A stretch of DNA of 64,000 nucleotides, from the NCBI GenBank assembly GCA_050084985.1, contig JBITNC010000001.1, positions 84,506,001-84,570,000 on the forward strand, written 5' to 3'. The notes beneath the pieces were generated by a model. The model was given only the letters and a program-made list of their open reading frames with translations, ran no database searches and was not told where the DNA came from. Position 1 is the first letter of the stretch. Every line of letters begins with the position of its first letter. The stretch comes from Nageia nagi (taxonomy: Eukaryota > Pinophyta). Shown here piece after piece: positions 26,322-38,260 of this stretch. The translations under genes and the position numbers were made by a program.

Positions 26322-27933
26322 ATGAATGGATTTAATAGATAACGATTAAGAGAAGTAAGAGTGTTCATATTCCACTAGAAAGGAAAGGAATAAGGTTGGT
26401 TTGAAAAGTTTAGATATTTGGAAGATAAAACCATATCTAGACTCATTAATTTTACCTTCCCATAAGTACAAAATGTTCTTCGATTACCTATTAACATACA
26501 AAGGGATCTAGCCTTGCATCATGGTCTAGGTACATTTGAGGGTTGGAAAATCTATGTTAAAGGAAAGAATCTCAAAATTTACATAGATATGGCCAAGTAT
26601 TTCCAAGTTTTTTTTATCATTTTTATGATAAAGTACATAAAATAAATTTATTATGCTCATATTGACATACTCCAACACCTAAACTTATTCTTGATTATAC
26701 TCTTAATGATTAGATTATAGAGGTTGCATTCCAAAATCTCTAAAGCTTACATCCAATCATGATTTGGATGAATCACTTGGTAGGAGATATATGCCATCAA
26801 AAGTTAATATATGATTTTTCTCCTTCATTTGTACCTAGACCTAGGAAATCAAAAAAGTTATAAGAAATATCAATAAATGATTTTCTCAAATAAATCAAGA
26901 TTCATATCCCCCTCGCTTTCTGATTATCATGGAAAAATAGTGATGACCAAAAGTTTAGAATTTACTAAACAAAAACATGTCAAACATGATTGCATTCATC
27001 AAAGTTTCATGAATAGATAGAAAGGAGATGTTTATATGCAATTACTTTAAAAACCTCTTTACGCACTTTTGGCATATTTTCTTAACTTACCTAAATAAGT
27101 GCAATTAGAAATAGCCAAAAAATTCTTTGAAACTCATGCATCAAATGCATGGGATGTAAAAATAAGTGGTTTAACATTTGCAATTGAAATAAAGACATAA
27201 AAAATGTAGATGGAACAAGAATCTAAAATGAGTTTATGACAATGGTTCCATATACATTGGCCCTATGATAAACCCAAAATTGTGATAGATGGAGTTGAAT
27301 ATGTTCATATCAAATTTATGGGTTACCCTCTTATTTTTACTTAAATTATTTTTGATCAAGTATTTTCATACTTTGTGCCATATTTTCCAAAAGATGAGGT
27401 TGTATATGATTATAGTTTATTGTTTAGCAATAGTTATTATGCGAACAATCCCTTGAATGTGAAAACATGATTTGAACAAATCAATCAACATCTAAATGAA
27501 AGAAAACAAATCAAAGATATTGGACACGTATATTATTCTAATATCATTGATAATAAAATATTTGGTGTTTCTATAGGGAGCCTTGTTCAATACTTTCCAC
27601 CTTTTACTTCTCCATTACCATCGATTCCATTACCTCACATTTCTCAACATCCTACATATGTACCTTCCCTTTTAACACTTCCTAAAGAGCATAATAAAGC
27701 TTCAACCTTGTTCATAGAGTTCAAGAGAGTTGTTAGGAATTTTAAACCACAACCACCAATCCTACCCATCATTTGATATCCCATTCATTCCCAACCATCT
27801 ATTTTAGGACAAGGTCCTACTCACTTTCAATTATGACCTCCTTACTATTACTTATTGGATTATAGACATTGGGTTATTCTTAGGAAAGCTATTCATCATC
27901 ATCACTCAAGGGTTATAAATCATCTTTCATTGT
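26322..27933 (+). pseudogene. ORF-X, extra sense ORF, inner element
   Basis: About 537 codons from the ATG at 26322 to the TAA at 27931-27933. The reading frame is traceable by comparison with the three other copies but has many stops. Conserved landmarks: FFDYLLTYKG (26475), TFEGWKIYVKG (26535), PWAYxLNLPK-type segment (27070), WFHIHWPYDKPKIVIDGVEY (27245), YFVPYFPKDEVVYDYS (27370) and a proline/serine-rich C-terminal part. No transmembrane or known catalytic signature is evident. Function unknown. Confidence 0.6.
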
Positions 27934-28152
27934 AAAAAAACATAAAAAATAAAATGAAAACATTATAAAAATAAAATATTAAAATATTAAAAAACTTAAA
28001 AATAAATAAAATTTTATTTCATGTACATATGTGTGTGTATTATGTATATATTGATTGATCTTTACATTCCTATTAATTATTTTCATGCAAAAAAAGGCTT
28101 TATATATGCTATATCTTTAGAAAACATTGTGCAACTTCTAAAATTTGTATAT

Positions 28153-28172
28153 AATATTGTAGGTGGTTGATT
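28153..28172 (+). promoter_or_regulatory. Conserved block, candidate splice acceptor for ORF-Y
   Basis: AATATTGTAGGTGGTTGATT occurs identically at 3251-3270. It recurs with 3 changes at 42598-42617 and with 1 change in copy 3 (58610-58629, reverse). It ends 25-33 bases before the ORF-Y ATG in every copy and looks like a plant 3' splice site (TTGTAG followed by G). Being non-coding yet conserved even in diverged copy 3, it may be functional. Splicing is an inference. Confidence 0.4.
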
Positions 28173-28194
28173 GCATTATAAAATACTAAGCATC

Positions 28195-28845
28195 ATGATT
28201 CATCCCCATTGTGCCTTTGAACCTACCAATTAAGAGGTGTTTTATCCATATCAAATTCCATATACTCCTTGGGAATTATCCTCCCTTCATATATCATGAT
28301 CACCATCTACATTCCCAAGTGACGATGTAGAGAGTCAAGTCTAGTCATCAGATTTAGACACATATCACTTTTATGAGTTACCTAAAGGTATTCAACACAA
28401 GATTTTATCTATGACAATATTATTGAGTCTATTAGATAGGTATAATCATGCTTACAACATTATAAAATATTCTTTTTGGGTATACCTCTATATTGATCAT
28501 AAACCATGTTGGAAAACTTGCTTAATTCGTAACATACCTAATAAAAAATTTCTTCAAAATTTTATTTGCCCACTTTCTAGACTAGATTTCATATGGAGGA
28601 TTATGATTAATGCTTATGTTAGCCAATTTGTCTCTAGACTTATTAAATTCTATGTACCACAATCCTTACATCCTCAGGAGTCCTATGATGAGCTCACCAT
28701 GGCCCATATAATATATCTGAATGTTTTTTACTGGGATTTCATGTTTTATATGTTTTTCACTCAATATGCCACTCATTATACTATTGACCATACCATTTCT
28801 ACTTGTTACCATTTTCACCCCATCACCCATAATGATCTATTGTAA
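28195..28845 (+). pseudogene. ORF-Y, second extra sense ORF, inner element
   Basis: 217 codons from ATG 28195 to the stop ending at 28845. There are two internal stops in the first third and none in the last 144 codons (28411-28845). The protein segment has IDHKPCW, CPLSRLDFIW and a C-terminal HFHPITHNDLL. Copy 3 has the same landmarks (TDHQPCW, MLSRPNCIW, HFHPFTHDDLL), as does the outer copy up to 43140. I recognise no domain. It is enriched in aromatic and Cys residues. An envelope-like or accessory role is only a guess. Confidence 0.6.
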
Positions 28846-28923
28846 ACCCTCACTTGACTAGGGATCCATTATGTACAAATAAAAGACATTGGCTAGAAAA
28901 AATAAAAAAATTATAAAAATCTA

Positions 28924-28926
<3 letters not shown>

Positions 28927-28961
<35 letters not shown>
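28927..28961. repeat. TA microsatellite after ORF-Y
   Basis: An AT run 35 bases long, 80 bases after ORF-Y. Copy 3 has a longer TA run in the same place (57713-57783). Confidence 0.9.
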
Positions 28962-28962
<1 letters not shown>

Positions 28963-30571
28963 CAATTAGAAAATTATTTTTGAAGTGTTTGCGCTATTGG
29001 GTGCACTTCCCTATGTGTGTACTTCATACCATTATGTTCACTTTATCCATTTTGTCCATTATTATGTTGGTATTAAATGTAAAACATGATGATTATAGTA
29101 ACCTACCAAGATAAGTATGTATACACCTTACATATCCATCCATGGGAGTAGTTTATAGGTATAGTATTCATATCTTATTTCATCGATATATCTTTTGCAA
29201 GGTTTCTAAAATTGTAGATGATAAATAGACATGGCCTTGTACTTTGTTAAGATATTGTGAAATCATATGCTTTTACACATTATAAATCTTGAAATAATCT
29301 AAATTTTGATGTTTCTTGAACATAATTTCAAGTGATTATTCATCTATTTTTTTTCTTCATCCCGAACCTAAGAGATAGGATATAGAGAAAAAAGATATAA
29401 AAAAAAAAGAGAAAAGAAAATATAGAAACAAAAAGGAAAATAAAAGTAGAATTCTTGGTTGATTATAGTATATTCTATCGAGGTTATGGTTGCCTAACTA
29501 GCAATAAAGGAATTCTATAATGGTATCTAGGGGTTAATCTTCACCAAGGCTATAAATACTTGTATGGTGGTGAGGTATACCTTACAAAGAGGCAACATAT
29601 CCAAGATTTGAGAAGGACCTCTGGATGTTTCACAATAATGAATTAGCTTATATAGTTTATGCTCTTGAAACATGCAATTAGTGAGCGTTAAGAGAAGGAA
29701 ATGAATATCATTGCACATACATGAGTTCATAATAAATTTAAGTGTATCATAACTTTGTTTTCTAGTATCCTTAGTATAAAAAGTTGAAATAAAATATTAT
29801 TTGATGAATTAAGTGTGATTATATTACTTATTACACTTCATTATTACATTATATGTTCACCTCATTCCATAATAATTATATCTCATTATTATAATCTTGG
29901 TAGGTTAACTAGATTATCATGTTTAACATTTAAATAGTTATACTATCCATTCATATTCACTTGTGCATGTGTATACATTCATCACATTATACATTCATAT
30001 ATACATCCATGTGTGTTTATATTATTTATACCATTCATACCATCTTACATACATGCATCATCCCATTTGTATAAATAGCTAAGAAAAATGGAAAATGATG
30101 ATATCTAATTCTGTATTATTACAAATGAAATATTGTCCAAAATTTAGTAAATAATTATAATGCTCTAAAACAAATTAAAAGACCATATCGTATTAAAACC
30201 ATTCATTTATCAAAATATAAAATATTAGTGTGATACAACATAAATAAATCTATCACCATGATATATAACATGAAAATTAAAATATAACCTAAGGAACATC
30301 AATCATAACATAACACATGATAATATAAAAGTACAAGTTATTAAAACCATCATCATAAACATAAGTGTCCAAAATATCATAACATGTACATATAAAAAAA
30401 TAATCATGTAGTGTCCATCACCTAGCGATTAATAAACATCCATCCAATAAAACCCCTAATCATGATCACCATGATCCAAAAAATGAATATAATATAACAT
30501 CCATCATTGAATATAAGTCTTACCATCAATATCATAAACTAATGATAAAATAACATAAGTAATCATAATGG
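28962..30571. other. Spacer between ORF-Y and antisense PMD gene, inner element
   Basis: Non-coding, very AT-rich. The first 600 bases align in reverse with 57100-57710 of copy 3, for example at the TTCTTCATCCCGAACC region (29355) and the CTAGCAATA region (29499). The rest (29730-30571) holds nothing I can identify. Confidence 0.55.
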
Positions 30572-32949
30572 TCAATATATGGGGTCATATTCATACTCAT
30601 TACCCTCACCACTACCTTGTTCATTGGTCTCACCTATCTCCTAACCCATTTGAGCTAGAATTATGGGAATATCTATGCTCTTGTCCTATCCTATTGCTTG
30701 TAACTCAACTAATCTTGGATGATGATGAGAAGAAGTAGAATTCATACTCTTGCTACTAGAAATTGCACCCCTAGCTTGACCTATCTACACATTGGAAATA
30801 TAACCTAGAGGAGGAATAGGATAGTCAACACTAGGTGTGTACATAGGAATACCCACCAACCAAGTATTTGTAACTTTGTAATAGTAATCTTGCTACCTGA
30901 AAATGTCCCTAATGAATGAGGAGGATTGTCTCTTTGTACCTACTAATATACAAGCTATCCTAGATTACTATTGCAAAGTATGAACCATGGATCAAGCTGT
31001 ATCTCTCTCCTTTCTATAATAGTCATGCTCAACCCTATATCTGAGCCTTTCCTCATCAAAATGATAGTACCACACCAACGAAGCATGTATAGAATCATTA
31101 TCTCCATAATATTGGTTGAGAAATTATTTGGACTAGGATAATAAAAAATTTAGCTCTAAAATCTCATTCAATAGTGCATCAATACTAAGAACCTATGGGG
31201 AAGGTACCTCCTCCTCTATATCTCCCTCTCTTGTCTCTTCTACTCGATTCCCCTTAGTAATGAGGTACATCCTCCTCACCTTGTATATCCATATTAGGAA
31301 TGGCCCCCTTAGGATCCATCTTAATATATTGACCCTAAGTTATATCAATTCTAACTCTAGTATCCTTCATGCATTAAAAAAATTGCTAGCTTTGATCATC
31401 CTCATATCCCTCCTCTTGCTCAGCCTACCATTAAGAAGCAAACATCTCGATGACACCCACATCATTGTATGCAACCTCCTCATCTATAGCCTCCTCTTGA
31501 GTAAGATTAGGCTCTACATAAACTAAAGTTTGAATACCATCAACAAGAAGAGTCCCCTCTCAATAGTATCTCACAAGATTTGGAGGTACATCCTGCATTA
31601 GAGATAACTAGCACCTGACATGATCAAATTGAAATTACTCCATAAACTCAATCCATCATCCACTAAGAACCCTAGCTTTTATTATCCCTATAAGCTCATA
31701 CTCAAGCTCATTAGACATTAGATATAAGTGATAAGGCCTAAACCTAACATGATCTAGCACTAATTGAGTAAGCATAGTGTGATACTAATGAACATCCCTA
31801 TAGATGCCATCTATTAGAAGAATGTAAAATTCCTCCATCCATCTCATGATGCTAGTAGGATACTCTATATGGATAAAAAAATAGGAATAGGAATTTCAAG
31901 AGGATGAGCCATTGCAATGTGCTCATATTCCCATGCTTAAAGAGTAATAGTCATAGACAATGAGGCTTTGTGATCCTAAGAATAAAATAATAACTCTCTA
32001 TAACATTGCATCAATAAGGTATGTTTCCAAGCATACACTCTACCATGTTGAATCATGTCTACAATAATAGGTAATAATGGTCATGGAAATCTTTTGCTAC
32101 CTCTATCAAGTAAAGCATAATACTGAATCATGTCCATCAAGAAAGAGAACATGATGCTTCCTTACTGATCATCCTACCAATACTGATAATATCTGATGAC
32201 CCTCAAGCTAATCTAGGACATAATTGTATCCACTCTATCATCCTCATATAAGTAAGAAATGATTAGCAAAATATCATCTTTATCAATTATGTGCTAAATG
32301 CACTAACCATAAATGGGTAATTGATACAAATGATGAATGTCCTACATAGAAATAGTCATCTCCTCTATTGGGAGATAAAAGGTAGAAGTGGTGGATTCCC
32401 ACCTCTCAAGAAAGGTTGCTAAAAAAGGGTACTCATAGTGGATATGATCCATGTAGGGTCTAGCTCCAAAACCCACACTCTAAAAGAAGGTGTGGTTTGC
32501 AATGGTAAGAAAGGGATGTCCTTTTTTTAGGATGGTGGGATAACACACTCTAGGCTTGAATATTTCTCAAACCTAAGAAGCCAAGTAATTAAGCTAACTA
32601 AATAATAAAAATAATCTAAGGCTAAACACTAGTGATTCATAACCAAGTTGCAAAATCACTAGCATCTGCTAGCCAAACATTGATGATTCTGAAGCCCTTT
32701 GGCTCTAGTCAGTGAATGCAACCTAAAATTTGTAAAACTCTTAAAACTAAATAAAAATCAAAATATGAATAGTTAGAAAATGCCTAAACTTGAAAATCAC
32801 TATTTCTATAGTTTTAGATTTTTTAATTAAGCCCTAAAATTGACACATTAAGAAAAAAATAAAAAACAAAGGTTTTGAAAACCCTACCTTTTCTCTTATT
32901 CATTCTCATCTGGACAACTAGCCTCCTCCTTGATGGTATCTTGGCCCAT
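30572..32949 (-). pseudogene. Antisense plant mobile domain (PMD) gene, inner element
   Basis: Opposite in direction to the element. Exon 1 runs from the ATG at 32947-32949 to 32888 (MGQDTIKEE...). A GT-AG intron spans 32573-32887 (315 bp), and exon 2 runs from 32572 to the stop at 30572. The start of exon 2 carries PMD hallmarks: GFGARPYMDHIHYEYPFL, then LERWESTTSTFYLP and EMTISM, as in the LxERWRxETHTFxLPxGExTITLxDV pattern of plant mobile domains. A charged tail with RYRVEHDYYRKERD lies near 31000-31080. Stops interrupt exon 2. PMDs are known in host MAIL-type genes and in transposable elements; the role here is unknown. Confidence 0.75.
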
Positions 32950-33236
32950 GGAATGTGATGGGGTGCTAAATAGATAAGTCAACCACGAAAAGGGGAGCAA
33001 GAAACTGATAAGGCTCTAGAAATGTATACAAGATAAAAAAGAAAATGATAGGTCACTTTATCTTTTTTATTTTGACTGTGACCAAGAATATTGATAATTT
33101 TAAGTTGAACATCAGATATTTCCTTAGGATGCTAGTGATTCAAACTAGTCACTAATGATCCATAACATAATAAATACTAAAAATTCAAAAAATGAGTGAC
33201 TAATGAATAAAATACTTAAGCCCTCTTTTCTATTTC

Positions 33237-33287
<51 letters not shown>

Positions 33288-34049
33288 AAACTCTCCTTAT
33301 AGTTTAAGTTTAGCTTAGGTCCATAATATAAAATACAAAAAAATACTCAAATCTTTCTAGCATAAGAATTTGGATGAGAAACATGTACATAGGGTCCCTT
33401 ATGAGGTAACATCAAGAAAACTATCATTAATGCCTCACATCCTTCTTAAAAAAATGTATACAAATAACTCTAAAAATAAAAACTATGTCAAAGATAAAAA
33501 TAACAAGTTTTTTACTTGTTGACTCGACAAAGTTAAGTATTTTATAAAAACTAAAACTCATAAGTAATTCCAAATTTGAAAATTGATCCTTCTTGTGATA
33601 GACAAGACAAGGATGGGTATATATATGACTAAAAATATTGAATGAACTTTTGCATAAGATAATCATGTAACCTAACTGCTAGGATGAGAAGTATAACAAT
33701 CAAAATATTTTTTTCATAGGGTAATTTCATTATTATTTGCTAGCTCTGACATATGTTTGATGGCACAGAGACTCATCATGTACTTGCCACAAAAAACACA
33801 TAGTATGATGATACTAACAAGTTTCACTTTGATAATACAACTACACTACTTTTAAAATGCATCAAACATAAAAGATCAAAAAATGAATTAATCAAAATTC
33901 AATCAATCAAATATGACTTATTCATAGGGAATAGGTTAAACCAAAACATTTACTAAAAGTCAAAGATATAAGTTAAAAACTCTAATGCACTCCCCTTCAA
34001 AAGGGTAAGTTTTTGAAGTATCCTCTACTTACAAACTAGTGGATAATTC
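32950..34049. other. Region between PMD gene and polypurine tract, inner element
   Basis: About 1.1 kb without a recognisable gene. It would hold the promoter of the antisense PMD gene and the element's 3' untranslated sequence. It includes a TA microsatellite at 33239-33284. A short region near 33050-33200 aligns in reverse with copy 3 near 53450-53640. Confidence 0.5.
33239..33284. repeat. TA microsatellite
   Basis: Pure TA run, about 22 units. It has no counterpart in copy 3 at the matching place. Confidence 0.9.
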
Positions 34050-34063
34050 AAAAAGGGGCAAAA
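34050..34063 (+). promoter_or_regulatory. Polypurine tract, inner element
   Basis: AAAAAGGGGCAAAA immediately precedes the TG of the 3' LTR, where second-strand DNA synthesis would be primed. The same arrangement (AAAAAAGAGGCAAAA) precedes the LTR of copy 3 on the other strand. Confidence 0.8.
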
Positions 34064-34893
34064 TGTACACACCCAAAAATGACCCTTATTTCAATAGATG
34101 GAAGAAGAATGAAAAAATTAAAGTAATTAAAAATTTTACTATAATCTACCAAATAGAAGCATCTAACACCTGGACACTAGTGACTCACACCAATCATTGG
34201 CATTCGATACCTGGACATCAGTGAATTTGAAGTTGGAAAAATTAAAATAAAAATGATAACATCATAAGCATGTTAGGAAGAAATTAAAGGATAATTAATG
34301 ACTCACCATCCATCCTAAGGATCCCCTCTTCAAATTACAACCATGATAAAGTTGGATAGGCTTTTCTATCTAGATTATTTTCCCAAAATTGGAAACTTTG
34401 TTTGTTTTTGAAATCTATAAATAAAACCTTCAGCCACAAAGCAAAGGTACCCATTTTGAATGCTATCAAAATACATCTAGGTTTTATTAAGTTGGATGCA
34501 TTATTATTTTATATTCTATATGCTCATTTTATGATGATTTTATGATATGAAAAGGTATGTTTGATTTATTTTCTATTTACATGTGTGTAGGGCCAATAGG
34601 TGCAAAGTAGTTGAACTTATAAGAGAAAGTATTAATGCATTGGAGAGAACAAAGAGATCTAGATTTCTTCTTGCAGGTTTCATAACACAATCCTCAAAGC
34701 TTGCAGACACCAAAATTAGGCCTACTAAGGCCTTAACATTCTTTTATAAAAAGACCCTTTTTGCAAGGTAACAAATCAAAATGGATTCATCATTTATCAT
34801 CATTTTGAGATCTATTCAAGAGATATAAAAAAAAATGTTGGTTGTAACATGTCATATCTTTTTTGCTAACAGGGTTAGTTTTTGAGTACAACA
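34064..34893 (+). repeat. 3' LTR of inner family G element
   Basis: 830 bp, TGTACACACCC ... GAGTACAACA, matching 16012-16862 along its length with many substitutions and small indels. Confidence 0.9.
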
Positions 34894-34898
34894 CTTAT
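34894..34898. repeat. Target site duplication CTTAT, right
   Basis: Partner of 16007-16011. The outer gag sequence resumes directly after it. Confidence 0.9.
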
Positions 34899-35279
34899 GT
34901 TAAAAATAAAAATCAAACATAATAAATAAGTAAACCATCATTGGCTAATAAATTTTCTATCACCAAAGATGCAAAACTAAATACTCCATAAAATGAGGAA
35001 AAGGATTTTAGACCATAAAGAAAGTTCATGCCTTTTTTAGAGTCTCTTTATGATATTCTAAAGAATCTTTATAATCATCAAGTAATTACATTATCAGATA
35101 TTAAACCTAAATGTCCTAATGCTAAAAATAGTATATGGTATAAATAAAATGAATTTTATCATTTCCATCACCAAAAGGGTCATGATACAAATAGATGTAA
35201 AACTTTACAACATAAAATTTAAAATCTAATTGATCAAGGAAAATTAGAAGTTGATAATCCTTTAGCTATCCCTAACTAA
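34899..35279 (+). pseudogene. gag, C-terminal part, outer element
   Basis: Continues the outer gag from 16011. It aligns with 20462-20842 of the inner copy. It includes the zinc-knuckle-like segment FYHFHHQKGHDTNRC (about 35150-35200) and LIDQGKLEVDNPLAIPN, and ends in a TAA near 35277. It contains stops in the first half. Confidence 0.75.
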
Positions 35280-35389
35280 AATTTGGGAATCTATTAAAAC
35301 CCTCTTTCTCAACATCAAGATAATAATATTTATTACATCTGCTTAAGAATAAAGTAAAACATAATTGAAACTATAAAAATTCAACATTT

Positions 35390-36067
35390 GTAGGAATGGT
35401 AAACATTACTACGGGAGCTCAAATGGTACAAGGAAGGTAAAATAATATTCCATACAATCAACCCGATGAGGTTATTATGCAACCTAACATACATAAACCC
35501 CAACCTATCAAGGTCTTAGTAAAAGGAGCCTTACATCAACAATTAAAGAATTTGGAAGTGAAAATATCTTTATTTGAGTTACTACAACAATTTAAGAATC
35601 ATAGAGATGCAATGAATCAATTATTATTGAAAATTGAGTTAGACATAAATGATCATGAAAGCTTTATGTATTTTATAGGAAACATTAAAATAAGTCAAAA
35701 ACCCACTATTATTTTTTACAATCATGAAGTTAAATAACCAAATGAAACACGTGGTCAAGATCCTCCTTTACATATTATAGCTATGGTAGATGGAATATAC
35801 TTTAAAAGAATATTGATTGATGAAGGTTCAAAAATAAATATTATTTCAACAACTATGTATAAGAATCAAAATCTTCCATTTTCACATATTTGTGCACCAA
35901 CCTTGTATTTAAAAGCATTTAATGATGCTTTATGTTCAACAATAGGATCACTTTTATTTCCTATTATTGTAGGGTCTAAAATAATGCAAACAATATTGCA
36001 AGTAATTGAAGGAGATATAGCTCAATATAACATCATTCTAGGAAGACCTTGGATGAGATACATGTAA
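35390..36067 (+). pseudogene. Aspartic protease region, outer element
   Basis: The piece 35477-35737 carries the MSLFELLQQFKNHRDA-type segment (here KISLFELLQQFKNHRDAMNQ) that precedes retropepsin in these elements. The piece 35783-36067 holds ILIDEGSKINIIST and ends YNIILGRPWMRYM. The two are split by a stop near 35737. The LGRPW block is intact. The active triad is D-E-G, as in the inner copy. Confidence 0.75.
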
Positions 36068-37464
36068 TGTGTTACATCAACATATCATAATTATTTAAAT
36101 TACATTCACAAGGGTGTAGTGCATTGTATTCCTAGAGATGAAAATCAATATTCACACTATAATAGTGCACATTTATCAAAAGAAGTAGCTTTACCATTTA
36201 CTCATTATTTTACAACACCCATGCTACCAGAAAAATCATCGATTGCCAAAGTGGGTAAGAATAATTCTTCTTTGAACTCTTTAAATAACATGTTATCAAT
36301 CAAGAATTATCCAAAATTCAACAAAACATCAATAATGATTCGCTGCCAAAGATAGAACCAACATCATAAGAAAAATATACTTGGGAGGAAAGAGCACAAA
36401 AGTTGGATGAATTAAGTAAAGCTTCTTCATCAAAAATTCTATCCCTAGTGGATACATCAATAAAAACTAATGATTTTTCATAAAATGATAAGTCATAAAA
36501 TATGTACCTAGTAACTATAAAACTAATAGATTGTGGTATAGGGGAATTTGGAATTGATGATGTTAATTTCAATATTCCTTCTACTTAAGAAATAGGAAGA
36601 CCAAAAGAGTCTCCTAGTGTAGTTGAGAAATTGGTGCCATTAATAAAATTTCCTATTCAAACACTATTTTTTTATATGGGCCCTATAGAACTACCTATAC
36701 TTCCTCTACCTCAACCATAAGAAGGTATTTTTTGTAATTCATAAGAATATATATCACCTTATGTGAGATCGTTTATCCAAAGATATTTTGATAGATGTAA
36801 ATAGAAAGGATAAGGTTTAGGATAATATGAACAAGGAGCTAAATATACAATCAATAATTATTACCAATTACCCAATAAAAAAATAAAATTGGGATACAAA
36901 AGTAAGAATTGAAAGGAATCAAGTTGTAAAATAGTTGACCTAGAACTAGAAAAGTTAGGATAAAAAAAGTCATGTGAAAAATCTAAAGGGATAATAAGTC
37001 AAGATAATTCAAAACATGAAACATTATCTTTTGAAAGACTATTTATTGATGTTGTATCAAGTAACATGGTAGAAATCATAAAAATATATGATGAAGTTTA
37101 AAAAAAAACATATTTTAATTGGTTAGAAAGTGATGAGTTTGAATCATCAAGCTTAGTAAGCTCAAGTAACTCTTCATCATATTTCATGGTAATTGAAGAC
37201 ACTATAGAATTCACATTAATATCCAAATAACCCATAATACAAGACTTAAAATATAAATAATATATTACAAACCTCAAAATTCACCATAAATACATCCTTG
37301 GAAGATGAAACTTTAAGTGAAAATGAAGAATATAGCATAAATGATACTAAATCGGTTGGAAGAAGGATGGTCTCACATGTTAAGTGAATAAAGCATCAAG
37401 GTTGAATTAGGTGATGATCCTAGAAATACTAAAATTATTCAATTAGTAAAATCACTAACTAAAT
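36068..37464 (+). pseudogene. Protease-RT linker, outer element
   Basis: Broken coding sequence matching 21632-23090 of the inner copy. A 78-codon open piece at 36119-36355 begins CIPRDENQYSHYNSAHL, as in the inner copy. The G-patch-like GLG.YEQGAKYT lies near 36805-36850. An acidic region lies near 37130-37400. Confidence 0.55.
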
Positions 37465-38260
37465 ATGAGAGATGAGAAGTCACATCTATGCTTAAAGAAA
37501 AAAATAATACTTGCAAGGTCATATGCTGATATGTCGAGACTAGATCCAAACTTGGTGGTGCATAACCTAGGTATTAAAGAAGATGCTAAATTAGTTAAAA
37601 AAAAGTTATGTAAGATGAATTGTACAATATCATTGATGGTAAAATAAGAGTTAAAATGTTTTTTAGAAAGCTAAGTTCATCTATCCCATTGATGTTTTTA
37701 ACTAGATTTCCAACATGGTACCAATTAAAAATTTTAATGGAAATGTTCATGTATGCATGGACTTTAGAGACTTAAATAAAGCTTTCTTTAAGGATTATTT
37801 TTCACTACCCAAAATAGATAGTTTGGTTGACTCTAATTTCAAACATGAAATGCTATCTCTTATGGAAGGATTTTCAAGATATAATCAAACTAAAGTAGCA
37901 TCACAAGATCAATATAAGATAGCATTCACAACACCTTGGGGAATGTTTTGTTATAAAGTAATACCCTTTGGTCTAAATAATTTGGGAGATACTTACCAAT
38001 GGAAAATGACATACATTTTCCATGATTACATGCATGATATCATGGAAGATTATGTAGATGATGTATTAGTCAAATCCAAAACCCATGAAGACCATCCAAA
38101 GGTACTCATCAAAATATTTGATAGATTATTGGAAATAGTATTCAATTAAACCCCAAGAAATGTGTATTTGAGATCACCTTAAGAAAAGTATTAGCCTTTA
38201 TTATCTCTAAGAAAGGAATTTAAGTAGATCCTAATAAAATAAAAGTGATAGTGAATATGC
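37465..38260 (+). pseudogene. Reverse transcriptase, outer element
   Basis: The best preserved sense RT of family G, open for 144 codons at 37715-38149. It has MDFRDLNKAFFKDYF, MLSLMEGFSRYNQTKVAS, FTTPWGMFCYKVIPFGLNN and the catalytic YVDD (38051-38062) in MEDYVDDVLVKSKTHEDH. The piece 37465-37647 gives the upstream LDPNLVVHNLGIKEDA. A stop separates the pieces, and the 3' end (KCVFEIT...) is frameshifted. Confidence 0.85.

Larger units (their letters stand above)
16012..34893 (+). mobile_element. Family G 'inner' element, complete LTR to LTR
   Basis: An 18,882-bp Tat-lineage Ty3/gypsy element. The LTRs are 16012-16862 and 34064-34893, both TG...CA. A polypurine tract sits directly before the 3' LTR, and CTTAT flanks the whole. 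Order: leader, gag, protease, RT, RNase H, second RNase H, integrase, ORF-X, ORF-Y, TA microsatellite, antisense PMD gene, polypurine tract, LTR. The size and double RNase H point to Ogre-like Tat elements. I could not identify a clear tRNA primer site after the 5' LTR. LTR divergence (about 15-20% by eye) and many stops mark it as old and dead. Confidence 0.9.

Noticed and set aside
27932-28162. A sense intron joining ORF-X to ORF-Y into one protein.
   Set aside because: ORF-X ends in a TAA exactly at the would-be donor in three copies, the joined frames do not match, and ORF-Y has its own conserved ATG. Only the acceptor-like block is kept as a candidate.
31260-31526. A + strand ORF of 88 codons as a gene.
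   Set aside because: It is the shadow of the antisense PMD gene on the other strand.
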